Shown piece by piece: positions 1 through 9,087 of a stretch of DNA of 64,000 nucleotides. This DNA is from Breoghania sp963678585 (GTDB lineage Bacteria > Pseudomonadota > Alphaproteobacteria > Rhizobiales > Stappiaceae): the NCBI GenBank assembly GCA_963678585.2, contig CAXXGA010000002.1, forward strand, positions 930,001-994,000, in the 5' to 3' direction. A model generated the notes under the pieces. That model was not told the origin of the DNA. It ran no database searches and was given only the letters and a program-made list of their open reading frames with translations. Made by a program: the position numbers and the translations under genes. The first letter of the stretch is position 1, and each line of letters starts with the position of its first letter.

Positions 1-966
1 CTCGCCCGCCTTCAGGAACACCTGCCGCGCGCTGCCCTCGAATTCCTCCTTCACGCACCGCGCCGCGATGGTGTTGGGCGTGTCGGCGGTGGGAGCGAGC
101 GTCAGCTTTTCCGGGCGGATAAAGAGAAGGCACTCATCTCCGGGCTTGTAATGACGTCCGCCCGCCGTGCGGCCCGACAAAGGTCCTGCGGGCGTATCGA
201 GCGTGGTCGTGTCGCCGCTCTGGCTGATGACCTTGCCCGCGATCCGGTTCGTCTCTCCCACGAAGGAGGCGACGAACGGCGTCTTGGGCCGGTCGTAGAT
301 GCTTTCCGGATCGCCGATCTGTTCGATGACGCCGGAATTCATCACCGCCACGCGGTCGGACATGGTCAGCGCCTCGCCCTGATCGTGGGTGATGTAGATG
401 AAGGTCAGCCCGACGCGCTGCTGGATGGCGCGAAGTTCCGTGCGCATGTGGTGGCGCAGCTTCAGGTCGAGCGCGGAAAGCGGCTCGTCGAGCAGCAGGA
501 TATCCGGCTCCACGGCGAGCGCGCGGGCGATTGCCACGCGCTGGCGCTGGCCGCCGGAAAGCTCATGCACCTTCTTGTCGCCCACACCGGGCAGCGCGAT
601 CATGTCGAGAAGTTCATCCGCGCGCTTGCGGCGCTCCTTCTTGCCCACACCGCGCACTTCCAGCGGGAAGGCGATGTTGTCGGCCACCGACATGAGCGGG
701 AAGAGCGCGAGATTCTGGAAGATGAGCGCGGTCGGGCGCTTGTTCGGCCCGATGCGGGCCATGTCCTTGCCGCCGATCAGAACGCGGCCCTCGCTGGGGT
801 CCACGAAGCCGGAGACGACGCGCAGAAGCGTGGTCTTTCCGCAGCCCGACGGCCCGAGGAAGGAAAAGAACTCCCCGCCCTTGATGGTGAGATAGGCGTT
901 ATCAACGGCGGTGTAGCTGCCGAAACGAACCGATACGTGATCGAGGACGACGTCTCTGGTGCTCAT
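1..966 (-). CDS. ABC transporter ATP-binding protein, PotA-like (3' end outside window)
   Basis: This is the ATPase of an ABC importer, most like the spermidine/putrescine (PotA) and iron(III)/Fbp group; it would power uptake through an inner-membrane permease. The 322 codons present start at ATG 964-966 and run off the left edge without a stop. Visible motifs are Walker A GPSGCGKTT (residues 38-46), the Q-loop (LIFQN), the signature LSGGQRQRVA, Walker B ILLLDEP, and the start of a C-terminal TOBE-like regulatory domain (FIRPEKLTL). It lies 132 bp downstream of a PotD-like binding-protein gene in the same direction, so the two probably form an operon whose permease genes lie further left. Substrate is inferred from the partner gene only. 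Confidence 0.9.
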   Translation of the reverse strand, partial: MSTRDVVLDHVSVRFGSYTAVDNAYLTIKGGEFFSFLGPSGCGKTTLLRVVSGFVDPSEGRVLIGGKDMARIGPNKRPTALIFQNLALFPLMSVADNIAFPLEVRGVGKKERRKRADELLDMIALPGVGDKKVHELSGGQRQRVAIARALAVEPDILLLDEPLSALDLKLRHHMRTELRAIQQRVGLTFIYITHDQGEALTMSDRVAVMNSGVIEQIGDPESIYDRPKTPFVASFVGETNRIAGKVISQSGDTTTLDTPAGPLSGRTAGGRHYKPGDECLLFIRPEKLTLAPTADTPNTIAARCVKEEFEGSARQVFLKAGE

Positions 967-1029
967 CGAAACTCCGGGAGGCAGGCGCGGCGGGGTCCGG
1001 CATTCATGCGGAGGCATGCCGGAAAGGAG

Positions 1030-1075
1030 GGCGGACGGAAGCCCCGCAGAAACTGCGTGAAACCTCCCGTCCGCC
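1030..1075 (-). promoter_or_regulatory. Intercistronic hairpin between binding-protein and ATPase genes
   Basis: Perfect 9-bp inverted repeat GGCGGACGG (1030-1038) / CCGTCCGCC (1067-1075), just after the stop of the binding-protein gene. A second repeat (TCCGGCAT / ATGCCGGA) lies nearer the ATPase start. There is no U-run. Hairpins in this position in ABC operons often stabilise the upstream mRNA or partially terminate, giving excess binding protein; that role is inferred here. Confidence 0.4.
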
Positions 1076-1098
1076 ATTGATCGGCCGAACGGCGATCC

Positions 1099-2241
1099 TC
1101 AGGCGCTGAGGAACTTGTTGGCGTATTCGGTGCGCTTTTCCGAGTACCACGGCGCTTCCGCGGGCCAGGGGTTCAGCTTGGCCAGCGCATCGCCGGGATA
1201 GGCGTCGGCGAAGTTCTGGGCGTAGACCTCGCCGCCATAGCCGTCCGCGCCGATGACCGGCGAGTTGTAGCCATGCGTCTTGATCGCTTCACCCGCGAGC
1301 TTGGCGTCATAGGCCGCTTCGATGAAGGCATAGATCTGGTCGATGTTCTTGGCGCCGGTCGGCATGGCCATGCCGTCCACCCACGCCATCGCGCCTTCCT
1401 TCGGCGCGCGGTACATGACCGGCTCGCCCGCGGTCTTGAGCGCGATCGGCGGGCCGTCCCACGTCTGGCCGACGATGACGCCTTCGTTCAGAAGACCGTT
1501 CTTCTGGGTGTCGGCATCGTTCCAGATGAGCTTGATGTTCGGCTTCTTGGCGATGGCGATCTCGGTGAGCTTGGACCACACCGCATCCATCTTTTCCGGG
1601 CTCTCGTAAGCCGACCACATGGAGCCCGCGTCCATCTCGCCGCGCGCTTCAAGGCCTAGGCCGAGGCCCAGCATCATGGAGTGGGCGCGACCCATGGTCT
1701 TGCCCGCGTTGGCCTCGTCCCAGACGTCGTAATAGGAGGGGAACTCCCCGTCCGGCGTGAACGCATCGGTGCGCCAGGCCACGCCTTCGGTGCCCCAGAT
1801 GTGCGGCAGCCAGAAGGTGCCCTTGCCCTCGAAGTTCCAGTGGGTCTCGCCCAGCGCCATGGCCGGGTTCACCTTCTCAAGCGGAACCTTGCTCATGTCG
1901 AAGGGCTGGAGCAGGCCGAGGTCCTTCCACAGGAGGTTACGGTTGACCGTCGGCGAGACGATGTCGAAGCCCTCGCCATTGGTGGCCTTGAGCTTGTTGA
2001 TGATCTCTTCGTTGGAGCCGATGCCGGTGAAATTGATCTTGATGCCGGTCTTTTCCATGAAGCCGTTGACGAAGCTCTCCGGCAGGTAGTCGGACCACAT
2101 CATGATGTTGATTTCGCCGGAAGAGGCGAGGGCGCGGCTGTTGATGACCGCGGGCATGGTGAGCCCGGCCCCAAGCGCGCTGGCGCTTTTCAGGAAAGAG
2201 CGACGGCTCACGCCGCCTCGATTGCCAAGTTTCTGCATCAT
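1099..2241 (-). CDS. Tat-exported extracellular solute-binding protein, PotD-like
   Basis: Periplasmic substrate-binding component of an ABC importer, 380 residues. The N-terminus has a twin-arginine signal (RRSFLK, about residues 14-19, then a hydrophobic stretch ending near ALASSGEI). The mature part has the family-1/PotD layout: an early strand INIMMWSDYLPES, then VGQTWDGPP and WVDGMAMPTGAKN in the second lobe. The length is normal for PotD/PotF proteins. Two adjacent ATGs (2239-2241 and 2236-2238) follow an AGGGGAA ribosome-binding site, so the start is certain to one codon. It is the first gene of the transporter operon and divergent from a MocR regulator, which may control it. Polyamine is the most likely ligand, but related proteins bind other cationic or amino-acid-like compounds. 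Confidence 0.88.
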   Translation of the reverse strand: MMQKLGNRGGVSRRSFLKSASALGAGLTMPAVINSRALASSGEINIMMWSDYLPESFVNGFMEKTGIKINFTGIGSNEEIINKLKATNGEGFDIVSPTVNRNLLWKDLGLLQPFDMSKVPLEKVNPAMALGETHWNFEGKGTFWLPHIWGTEGVAWRTDAFTPDGEFPSYYDVWDEANAGKTMGRAHSMMLGLGLGLEARGEMDAGSMWSAYESPEKMDAVWSKLTEIAIAKKPNIKLIWNDADTQKNGLLNEGVIVGQTWDGPPIALKTAGEPVMYRAPKEGAMAWVDGMAMPTGAKNIDQIYAFIEAAYDAKLAGEAIKTHGYNSPVIGADGYGGEVYAQNFADAYPGDALAKLNPWPAEAPWYSEKRTEYANKFLSA

Positions 2242-2565
2242 ATTCCCCTGGTTTTGCCGGGCCGCTGGTTTTTGTCTGGCCCCTGATCTTGCCCAGCCTC
2301 TGATATCGGCCGGTTTTTCGGTTTAGCCGGTGAATGAAACGTCCGAATCCGTTCGTATGTCGCTGCGTTAAACGCAGCCAAAATCATGTGCTTCTGCCGC
2401 TTTCCTGAGCGGAGTTCTACGCACATCAAAAGACTATTGCGGTGCAACACAGACGGCTTAGAGCCAGAATTTAAAAAGTATGGGGCCAGTCCTCGGGAGC
2501 GTTCTGTAAAACGGCTCGATCCTTGCTTTGTGTCTCTGCGGAATGCGTGAGGAGGCAAGCTTGCG
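2242..2565. promoter_or_regulatory. Divergent intergenic region between transporter and MocR gene
   Basis: These 324 bp separate two divergent start codons and must hold both promoters. I see no convincing ORF. The half next to the MocR gene is locally AT-richer (TTTAAAAAG near 2471) than the surrounding genes. MocR proteins usually bind direct repeats next to their own promoter, but I could not identify an unambiguous repeat. Confidence 0.4.
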
Positions 2566-4065
2566 ATGATGATCGAACACTATTTCGATGCACCGTTTTC
2601 AACCGACAAACGCCTGCAGCAGCAGATTCAGGAACGGCTCGTGGAGGCGATCCTCGCAGGAGGCGTCTCCGCGCATGAGCCCTTGCCATCGACCCGCTCC
2701 ATGGCGGAGCGCATCAAGGTCTCGCGAAACACCGTCAGCCTCGTCTATGAGCGGCTGGCGGAGGACGGGTATCTGAGGCCGGTGAGTCGTCGCGGCTATT
2801 TCGTCGACGAGCGTTACGTGCGCGAACAGCTCGCCATCCGCATCAACGAAAACGCCCGCCATGCGCTCGGCGGCGAGCGGCGCGAGGTCGATTTCGAAGG
2901 CCGCATGAAGGTGCAGCCCTCCGCTCAGGCGAACATCACCAAACCTGCCAACTGGCGCGATTTTCCCTTTCCCTTCGTTTATGGCCAGACCGCCGTCGAC
3001 AGGATTTCCGTCAGCCGCTGGCGCGATGCGGTGCGCATTGCGGGCACGAGCGACCATGCGCCCTTCTGGATGAACGATCTGATCGACAATGACGACCCGA
3101 TGCTGATCGAGCAGATCATCCGCCGCGCGCTGCCCCAACGCGGGTTCCGGGCGGAGCCGGAAAACATCCTCGTTACAATCGGGGCGCAGAACGCGGTCTA
3201 TCTGATCGCGAGCCTTCTGTGCGAGGAGGGGACGCGCGTCGGGCTGGAAGAGCCGGGATATGTGGATGCGCGCAATATCTTCGCAGCCCACGGCTGCGAG
3301 CTTGCCCCGCAGCCGGTGGACAGCAACGGGATGCGCATCACCGGGGCGCTGAAGGGGCTGGATTATGTTTATGTCACGCCCGGCCACCATTCCCCGACCA
3401 ATGTCACCATGGGCCTGCAACGCCGTCTCTCATTGCTGAAAGCGGCGGAGGAACAGGACTTCCTGATCATCGAGGACGATTACGAGCACGAGCTGAATTT
3501 TGTCGGCGCGCAGCGGCCTGCGCTGAAGAGCTTCGACCGGTCCGGCCGGGTCATTCATCTGGGGTCGCTGTCAAAGCCGGTCTTTCCGGGGCTGCGGCTG
3601 GGCTTCATCGCGGCCGCCGAACCCCTAATCCGCGAATTGCGGGCGCTCAGGCGACTGATGTACCGCCATGCTTCCGCGCTCGACCAGCGGGCCATGGCGG
3701 TGTTTTTGGCCGAAGGCCATTACGACGCCCATATCCGCCGCCAGCGCGAGAGCCTTGCCGCCAAATGGAAGACCATGCTGCGCGAGGTCGGGCGGCAATT
3801 GCCGGACTGCGATGTGACCATGACGACGGGCGGATCGGCGCTCTGGCTGAGCCTGCCGCGCGATGTGGAGGCCCGCCTCGTGGCAAGGCGCGCAGCGGCG
3901 CGCGGCGTGCTGGTGGAGCCGGGCGATGTCCACTATCTGAGCGCCACGCCCCCGCGCAACCGGATGCGGCTCGGCTTTGCAGCCATCGCCGAAGACCGGA
4001 TCGCGCCGGGGCTCGCCGCTCTTGGCGAGGTGATCCGCGAGTGCCGGGGCAGGGCGGCGATCTAG
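2566..4065 (+). CDS. MocR/PdxR-type transcriptional regulator (GntR HTH + aminotransferase domain)
   Basis: PLP-binding transcription factor of 499 residues. An N-terminal GntR winged helix (about residues 12-82, with STRSMAERIKVSRNTVS as recognition region) is followed by a fold-type I aminotransferase-like domain. The PLP lysine is in HLGSLSKPVFPGLRLGF, preceded by IIEDDYEHE. MocR proteins sense PLP-linked amines or amino acids (GabR: GABA; TauR: taurine; PdxR: PLP) and often repress themselves while activating a neighbouring catabolic gene. Here the neighbours are a polyamine-type transporter (divergent) and an omega-aminotransferase (convergent), so an amine is a plausible effector. The ATG at 2566 directly precedes a second in-frame ATG at 2569. 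Its TAG overlaps the stop codon of the convergent aminotransferase. Confidence 0.9.
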   Translation: MMIEHYFDAPFSTDKRLQQQIQERLVEAILAGGVSAHEPLPSTRSMAERIKVSRNTVSLVYERLAEDGYLRPVSRRGYFVDERYVREQLAIRINENARHALGGERREVDFEGRMKVQPSAQANITKPANWRDFPFPFVYGQTAVDRISVSRWRDAVRIAGTSDHAPFWMNDLIDNDDPMLIEQIIRRALPQRGFRAEPENILVTIGAQNAVYLIASLLCEEGTRVGLEEPGYVDARNIFAAHGCELAPQPVDSNGMRITGALKGLDYVYVTPGHHSPTNVTMGLQRRLSLLKAAEEQDFLIIEDDYEHELNFVGAQRPALKSFDRSGRVIHLGSLSKPVFPGLRLGFIAAAEPLIRELRALRRLMYRHASALDQRAMAVFLAEGHYDAHIRRQRESLAAKWKTMLREVGRQLPDCDVTMTTGGSALWLSLPRDVEARLVARRAAARGVLVEPGDVHYLSATPPRNRMRLGFAAIAEDRIAPGLAALGEVIRECRGRAAI

Positions 4066-5378
4066 AGGTCGGAACGCCCCAGCACCTTTTGCAGCACCTC
4101 CACCATGCGCGCGATATCGTCCTCGCTTGAGACGAAGGCGGGCGCGAAGAGCAGGGCGTCGCCGGTGGCCTTCAGGTGCAGGCCCTCGTTGAAGAGCAGG
4201 CGCTGGACGAGGGAACCCTTTGCACCGGGCGCATCGCCTGGCTTCAGCTGGATGCCCGCCAGCATCCCGTAGCCGCGAAGGTCCGCCACCTGCGGCAGGT
4301 TGCGAAGGCCGAAGACCCCGTCAAGGAACGTCGACGACAGCGCCTTGGCCTTGGCGAAGAGGTTGTCGTTTTCATAAATGTCGAGGGCGGCAAGGGCGGC
4401 GGCGCAGGCGACCGGGTGGGCGGAGTATGTATAGCCGTGCATCAGCTCCGGGCGGTCGGCGGTGATTGCCTCCAGAACGGCGGTCTGGATCTCGGTCTTC
4501 ATCGCCACCGCGCTCATCGGAACGGTGCCGTTGGTCAGTGCCTTGGCCATGGTGATGATATCGGGCAGGACTTCGAATTCCTGCGAGGCGAAGGCGGAGC
4601 CGGTGCGCCCGAAGCCGGTAATCACTTCATCGAAGATGAGCAGGATGCCGTATTCATCCGCGATTTCGCGAAGACGCTTGAGATACCCCACCGGCGGCAC
4701 GATGGTGCCGACGGAGCCCGCAATCGGCTCCACGAAGACGGCGGCGATGGTTTCCCCGCCATAGGTCTTGCAAAGCTCCGCGAGATCTTCGGCAAGCTCT
4801 GCGCCTGTTTCCGGCTGGCCGCGGGTGAAACGCTGTTCCTCGCTCCATGTGTGGCGCATGTGAACGACGTCGCAGGTGAGGCCCGAAAACTCGCGCCGGT
4901 TGCCGACCATGCCCGCAAGCGAAGTGCCGCCGAGATTGACCCCGTGATAGCCCCACGCCCGCGAAACGAAACGGGTGCGGCCCGTATCGCCCTTGGCGCG
5001 GTGATAGGCGATGGCGATCTTCATGGCGCTGTCCACGGCTTCCGAGCCGGAGGAGGCGAAGAACACGCGGTCGATGCCGTCGGGCAGCAGGCCGGAGAGA
5101 CGTTCGGCAAGCTTGAAGGAGACCGGGGCTGCGCGCTGGAAATGGGGCGAATAGTCGAGTTCCATCACCTGCGCATGGACGGCATCGGCGATCTCGCGTC
5201 GCCCGTGGCCCGCCGGGCAGCAGAAAAGCCCAGATGCGCCGTCGAGGATTTCAGCTCCCTCGGGCGTCCAGTAGCGCACGCCTTCCGCCTTGGCGAAAAT
5301 CTGCGGTTCGGCATGGAAAAGCTTGTTGTTGGTGAAGGGGAGCCAGTGGTGGTCCATGTTGATGGCGGTTTGCAGCAT
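4062..5378 (-). CDS. Class III omega-amino acid:pyruvate aminotransferase
   Basis: PLP enzyme of 438 residues that moves the terminal amino group of an omega-amino acid or amine to pyruvate. Its overall sequence pattern is that of beta-alanine:pyruvate aminotransferases: HWLPFT near the start, then DGASGLFCC, YHGVNLGGTSLAGM, FDEVITGFGRTG, the PLP lysine in MAKALTNG, and HGYTYSAHPVACAA. I start it at ATG 5376-5378, which has GAGGAA eight bases upstream; a longer in-frame reading from 5546 adds a low-complexity leader with no family similarity. It is divergent from an SDR gene and convergent with a MocR regulator. Beta-alanine would yield malonate semialdehyde, which YdfG-type SDRs reduce. Putrescine:pyruvate activity is the main alternative. 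Confidence 0.87.
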   Translation of the reverse strand: MLQTAINMDHHWLPFTNNKLFHAEPQIFAKAEGVRYWTPEGAEILDGASGLFCCPAGHGRREIADAVHAQVMELDYSPHFQRAAPVSFKLAERLSGLLPDGIDRVFFASSGSEAVDSAMKIAIAYHRAKGDTGRTRFVSRAWGYHGVNLGGTSLAGMVGNRREFSGLTCDVVHMRHTWSEEQRFTRGQPETGAELAEDLAELCKTYGGETIAAVFVEPIAGSVGTIVPPVGYLKRLREIADEYGILLIFDEVITGFGRTGSAFASQEFEVLPDIITMAKALTNGTVPMSAVAMKTEIQTAVLEAITADRPELMHGYTYSAHPVACAAALAALDIYENDNLFAKAKALSSTFLDGVFGLRNLPQVADLRGYGMLAGIQLKPGDAPGAKGSLVQRLLFNEGLHLKATGDALLFAPAFVSSEDDIARMVEVLQKVLGRSDL

Positions 5379-5566
5379 GGGGCGGTTCCTCGCGTTCGGG
5401 GGTGTTCCTTTCCCCTCTACGCCCGCCGGATCGCCGCCGCTTAGAGCCACGACGCATATTCTTGAGTGCCAGCGAGCGAAAGAGCGCCTGCCAGCCTTGC
5501 CAGACGTCGCCAAGGTCTTAAACATGCGGGGCAATCGGACATTCACGAAAAGAAGGGAACAGGTCC

Positions 5567-6316
5567 ATGAGCAAGACTGTGCTTATCACCGGAACCACAT
5601 CCGGCTTCGGCGCGGCGATGGCGCGGCGTTTCGCAGGCGACGGCTGGAAAGTGATCGGGACCGGGCGGCGCAAGGAACGTCTCGACGAAATGGCCGCTGA
5701 ACTGGGCGATGCCTTTTACGGCGCGGCCTTCGATATCGCGGATGAAGCGGCCACGGTCGCAACCCTTGAGGCGCTGCCGGAAGGCTTTCGCGATATCGAC
5801 GTACTGGTCAACAACGCGGGCCTCGCGCTCGGCACCAAGCCGGTTCCCGAGACCAAGCTTTCCGACTGGAAGCAGATGATCGAGACCAACATCACCGGCC
5901 TCGTCACCATCACGCACCACCTGTTGCCCAAGCTGATCGAGCGCAAAGGCGCGATCGTCAACCTGTCCTCGATTGCCTCCACCTGGCCCTATCCGGGCGG
6001 CAACGTCTATGGCGGCACGAAAGCCTTCGTGCGCCAGTTCTCGCTGGGCCTGCGCTCCGATCTTCACGGCAAGGGTGTGCGGGTCACCTCCATCGAGCCG
6101 GGGCTTTGCGAGAGCGAGTTCACACTGGTGCGCACCGGCGGCAATCGGGAAGCCTATGACAAGCTTTACGGCGGCGCGCATGCGATCCAGCCGGAGGACA
6201 TCGCGAACACGGTCCACTGGGTCGCCACCCAGCCCGCGCACATGAACATCAACTCGCTGGAAGTCATGCCGGTGAGCCAGTCATGGGCCCCGTTGCAGGT
6301 CGCGCGCGACGCGTAA
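5567..6316 (+). CDS. SDR oxidoreductase, YdfG-like 3-hydroxy acid dehydrogenase
   Basis: Classical short-chain dehydrogenase of 249 residues. The cofactor motif is TGTTSGFG near the N-terminus, followed by NNAGLALG, the catalytic serine in NLSSIAST, and YGGTKAF (YxxxK). The Arg-rich segment after beta-2 (GTGRRKERLDE) favours NADP(H). The pattern closely resembles E. coli YdfG, an NADP-dependent 3-hydroxy acid/L-allo-threonine dehydrogenase that also reduces malonic semialdehyde. The gene is 188 bp from, and divergent to, the omega-aminotransferase, which would make such a semialdehyde. A strong hairpin follows the stop. Function as a semialdehyde reductase is inferred from family and context. 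Confidence 0.85.
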   Translation: MSKTVLITGTTSGFGAAMARRFAGDGWKVIGTGRRKERLDEMAAELGDAFYGAAFDIADEAATVATLEALPEGFRDIDVLVNNAGLALGTKPVPETKLSDWKQMIETNITGLVTITHHLLPKLIERKGAIVNLSSIASTWPYPGGNVYGGTKAFVRQFSLGLRSDLHGKGVRVTSIEPGLCESEFTLVRTGGNREAYDKLYGGAHAIQPEDIANTVHWVATQPAHMNINSLEVMPVSQSWAPLQVARDA

Positions 6317-6342
6317 GACGCGGAAAATCGTTCTGAAAAAGC

Positions 6343-6376
6343 ACAAGGCCGGAGGCGGGTGGGCCTCCGGCCTTGT
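6343..6376 (+). terminator. Hairpin terminator after the SDR gene
   Basis: Perfect 14-bp inverted repeat ACAAGGCCGGAGGC (6343-6356) / GCCTCCGGCCTTGT (6363-6376) with a 6-base loop, 27 bases after the SDR stop. The T-tract is poor, so termination may be partial. Confidence 0.6.
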
Positions 6377-6433
6377 AACGATTGGCAGCCCGGCCGGAAA
6401 CGGACGCCAAACGGACTGAACTCCCGGCAAGTT

Positions 6434-6465
6434 GCCGGGTCGGAAGAATCATTATCCGACCCGGC
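6434..6465 (-). terminator. Hairpin terminator after the torA-like gene
   Basis: Perfect 11-bp inverted repeat GCCGGGTCGGA (6434-6444) / TCCGACCCGGC (6455-6465) lying 17 bases beyond the stop of the minus-strand molybdoenzyme gene. No clear U-run. With the hairpin at 6343-6376 it insulates two convergent transcripts. Confidence 0.55.
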
Positions 6466-6481
6466 ATGTCTTGTCCCTGCG

Positions 6482-8959
6482 TTACTCTGCTGCAGGCTGG
6501 CTGAAGACGGTCACTTCCGGAACCTCGCCTTCATACTTCTCGAACTGCACCATGCAGGTGCAGGCCGACGTCGCCTGCGCCAGACGCGAAGTGCCGATGT
6601 CGATCGACAGCACGTTCGGATCGCCGTACTTGCAGATCGTATTCGGGTCATAGACGTCGAGCGGATCGTACCAGGCGCCTTCCTGCACCTCGATCACGTG
6701 ACGACGGATGTCCTCGGAGATCTTGGCGCCGACGAGGATCTGGCCGCGACCGTTGAACACCCGCACCAGATCGCCGTTCTGGATGCCGCGCTCGGCCGCA
6801 TCTTCCGGGTTGATCAGGCAGGGCTCGCGCCCGTTGATCTGGTACTTCTCGCGCACATTCGTGCCGCAAAGCTGCGAATGCATGCGCCAGTCCGGATGGT
6901 TGGAAGCCAGATGGACCGGATAGGTCTTGTCTTCCATGCCCAGCCATTCCGCAGGCTCGATCCACGACGCATGCGGGGGGCAGTCGTCGTAGTTCATCTT
7001 CTCGATATCCTTGGAGAAGATCTCGATCTTGCCCGTCGGCGTCGGCATCATGTTCATCAGAGGATCTTCGCGGAAGTCCTCGTAACGAACGCGACGCAGG
7101 TTGGCTTCCGGAACCTCGAATTCGGCGATACCGGCTTCCCACCACTCGTCGAAGGTCGGCATGTCGACCTTCTTGGAGGCAGCCTGATCGCGCGCCTTCT
7201 CGTAGATCTCCTGGATCATGTCCTTCTCGGTCTTGCCGCCGGTGAAGGCGTCCTTGACGCCGAGGCGATCTGCCAGATCCGTGAAGATGTCGTAGTCGTT
7301 GCGGGCATCGAAGACCGGATCGACGATCTTGCCCATCTTGACGAAGGCGCGGTTCGCCACCGAGCCGATGCGGTCGATGTCGTTGCGCTCCGCCGTCGTG
7401 GTGGCGGGCAGAACGATATCGGCGAAGCGGGCCGTCGCGGTCCACTGGTAGTCCTGAATGATGACCGTCTCGAACTTCTTCCAGGCTTCGCGCATGCGGT
7501 TGCGATCCTGGTGATGGTGGAAGGGATTGCCGCCCGTCCAGTAGGTCATCTTCACATCCGGATAGATGTACTTCCCGCCATTGTGCTCGAATTCCTCACC
7601 CGGCTTTTCGAGCATGTCGACGATACGGGCGACCGGGATGGTCATGTTGCCCTTGTCGGCGGGCCATTCCTTGTTTTCCGTACGACGGCCCGGGCTGATC
7701 GAACCGCCGAGGGCCGGTCCGTTGGACTGCGGCGCACCCGGATTGTCGAGGTGATAGCGCTGGCAGAAGCCGCCGCCCGGCAGGCCGATCTGACCGATCA
7801 TGCAAGCCATCGTGATGAACATCCACGGCCACTGTTCGCCGTGGTGCTGGCGCTGCGGGCTCCAGCCGGACACCAGCATGGTGCGTTTGGCGACGAAGCT
7901 GCGGGCCATTTCGCGGATCTGGTCGGCAGGCACTTCGCACTGCTCGGACGCCCAGTCGGCCGTCTTCTCGATCTTGTCCCAGCCCTTGCCCATCAGATAG
8001 TCGGCGAAGGCGTCGAAGCCGAACGTGTAGTTCTCGATGAAGTCCTTGTCATAGAGGTCTTCGGTGAGAAGCGTGTGGCAGATGCCGAGAGCCAGCGGAA
8101 TGTCGGCATGCGGGCGCACCGGCACCCATTCGCCGTCGGTCGCCTTGTTGAGCAGCGTGCGCAACGGGTTGACGAACATCGTGTCGATCTCGCCCGCCTT
8201 CGTCTTCTTGACGAGTTCGTCGTAGAAGGTGTGCTCGCCGTGGTCGGGCGGGGAATAGGCGATGCGGTTGTTCTTCCACGGGTCGCAAGCCCAGTAGACG
8301 AGCTGCTCGGTGTTCTCCAGGATCACCGGATAGCTGGTCTGGGGGCCTTCGGCGTCGATCTGGCCCATGATGTAGGGCATGATGCCCGCCAGCGCGCCCT
8401 TGGAATAGTCGCCGGTGGAGAAGACAGCGCCGCCCGTCAGGTTCATCAGCTTCTTCAGCATGGCCTGCGAGTTGTTGGCGCGACCGGAACTCTGCCAGCC
8501 ATAGGTGCCGGAATAGATCGTCCAGGGGCCTTCTTCCTGATGGCGCGCGATTTCCTTGGCGACGAGGTCGAGTGCCTGATCCCAGCTCACCTTCACGAAA
8601 TCGCCAGCGCCGCGGCTGTCGCGCTCCGCGTCCGGGCCGTTTTCGAGATAGGCGCGCCGCACCATCGGATAGCGGATGCGGGCGGCGTTGTAGACGATGT
8701 CCTGCACGCCGTGGACGGCGTCATTGGGGAAGGGGTCCTTGTCCCAGGGGCGCAAGCTCACGAACTTGCCGTCTTCGACCTTGGCGTGGAACACGCCCCA
8801 GTGCGACGCAGACAGGATCTCTTTCGTTTCGCCCGCTGCAAATGCGCTGGACATGCCACCCGGAAGCGAGGTGGCAGCGCCTATTGCTGCGAGCGATGCG
8901 GAGGATACCAGGAACCGCCTGCGTGAGAGAGGATGGGATATCAGGCTATGTGTCGACAT
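6482..8959 (-). CDS. Tat-exported molybdopterin S-/N-oxide reductase, second TorA/DorA paralogue
   Basis: Periplasmic bis-MGD enzyme of the DMSO/TMAO reductase family, 825 residues. The Tat signal is SRRRFLVSS (residues 12-20). DorA active-site positions are kept: TYGW (Tyr153, Trp155; Tyr114/Trp116 in Rhodobacter DorA) and the molybdenum-ligating serine in GDYS (Ser186; DorA Ser147). The C-terminal dinucleotide-binding domain is complete (HPDWRMHSQLCGTNVREKY). I start at ATG 8957-8959 behind GGAGAAAG; upstream in-frame codons would delay the Tat motif. It is clearly diverged from the adjacent paralogue at 9132-11597 (for example CDPWKN against ADPVKT and QSSGRANN against KSPGKFHN), so a different N- or S-oxide substrate is plausible. 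It lies last in the torCDA order and probably shares TorC, TorD and TorR/S control. Confidence 0.9.
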   Translation of the reverse strand: MSTHSLISHPLSRRRFLVSSASLAAIGAATSLPGGMSSAFAAGETKEILSASHWGVFHAKVEDGKFVSLRPWDKDPFPNDAVHGVQDIVYNAARIRYPMVRRAYLENGPDAERDSRGAGDFVKVSWDQALDLVAKEIARHQEEGPWTIYSGTYGWQSSGRANNSQAMLKKLMNLTGGAVFSTGDYSKGALAGIMPYIMGQIDAEGPQTSYPVILENTEQLVYWACDPWKNNRIAYSPPDHGEHTFYDELVKKTKAGEIDTMFVNPLRTLLNKATDGEWVPVRPHADIPLALGICHTLLTEDLYDKDFIENYTFGFDAFADYLMGKGWDKIEKTADWASEQCEVPADQIREMARSFVAKRTMLVSGWSPQRQHHGEQWPWMFITMACMIGQIGLPGGGFCQRYHLDNPGAPQSNGPALGGSISPGRRTENKEWPADKGNMTIPVARIVDMLEKPGEEFEHNGGKYIYPDVKMTYWTGGNPFHHHQDRNRMREAWKKFETVIIQDYQWTATARFADIVLPATTTAERNDIDRIGSVANRAFVKMGKIVDPVFDARNDYDIFTDLADRLGVKDAFTGGKTEKDMIQEIYEKARDQAASKKVDMPTFDEWWEAGIAEFEVPEANLRRVRYEDFREDPLMNMMPTPTGKIEIFSKDIEKMNYDDCPPHASWIEPAEWLGMEDKTYPVHLASNHPDWRMHSQLCGTNVREKYQINGREPCLINPEDAAERGIQNGDLVRVFNGRGQILVGAKISEDIRRHVIEVQEGAWYDPLDVYDPNTICKYGDPNVLSIDIGTSRLAQATSACTCMVQFEKYEGEVPEVTVFSQPAAE

Positions 8960-9087
8960 CGACAGCTTTCTCCATTCTTGGACCGGGACGGTCGCAGTCG
9001 ATGGCCGCGACCGTGAGGAGGGGAGGGATGTTCGCAAGCGAACCGCACCCGGCCTTTCGGATTGGGCCGGCGAGAAGCCGACCGGGT

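Noticed and set aside
6359..8926. A long plus-strand open frame opposite the second torA paralogue
   Set aside because: The minus-strand reading has a Tat signal and all molybdoenzyme motifs; the plus-strand reading has none and starts inside the terminator.
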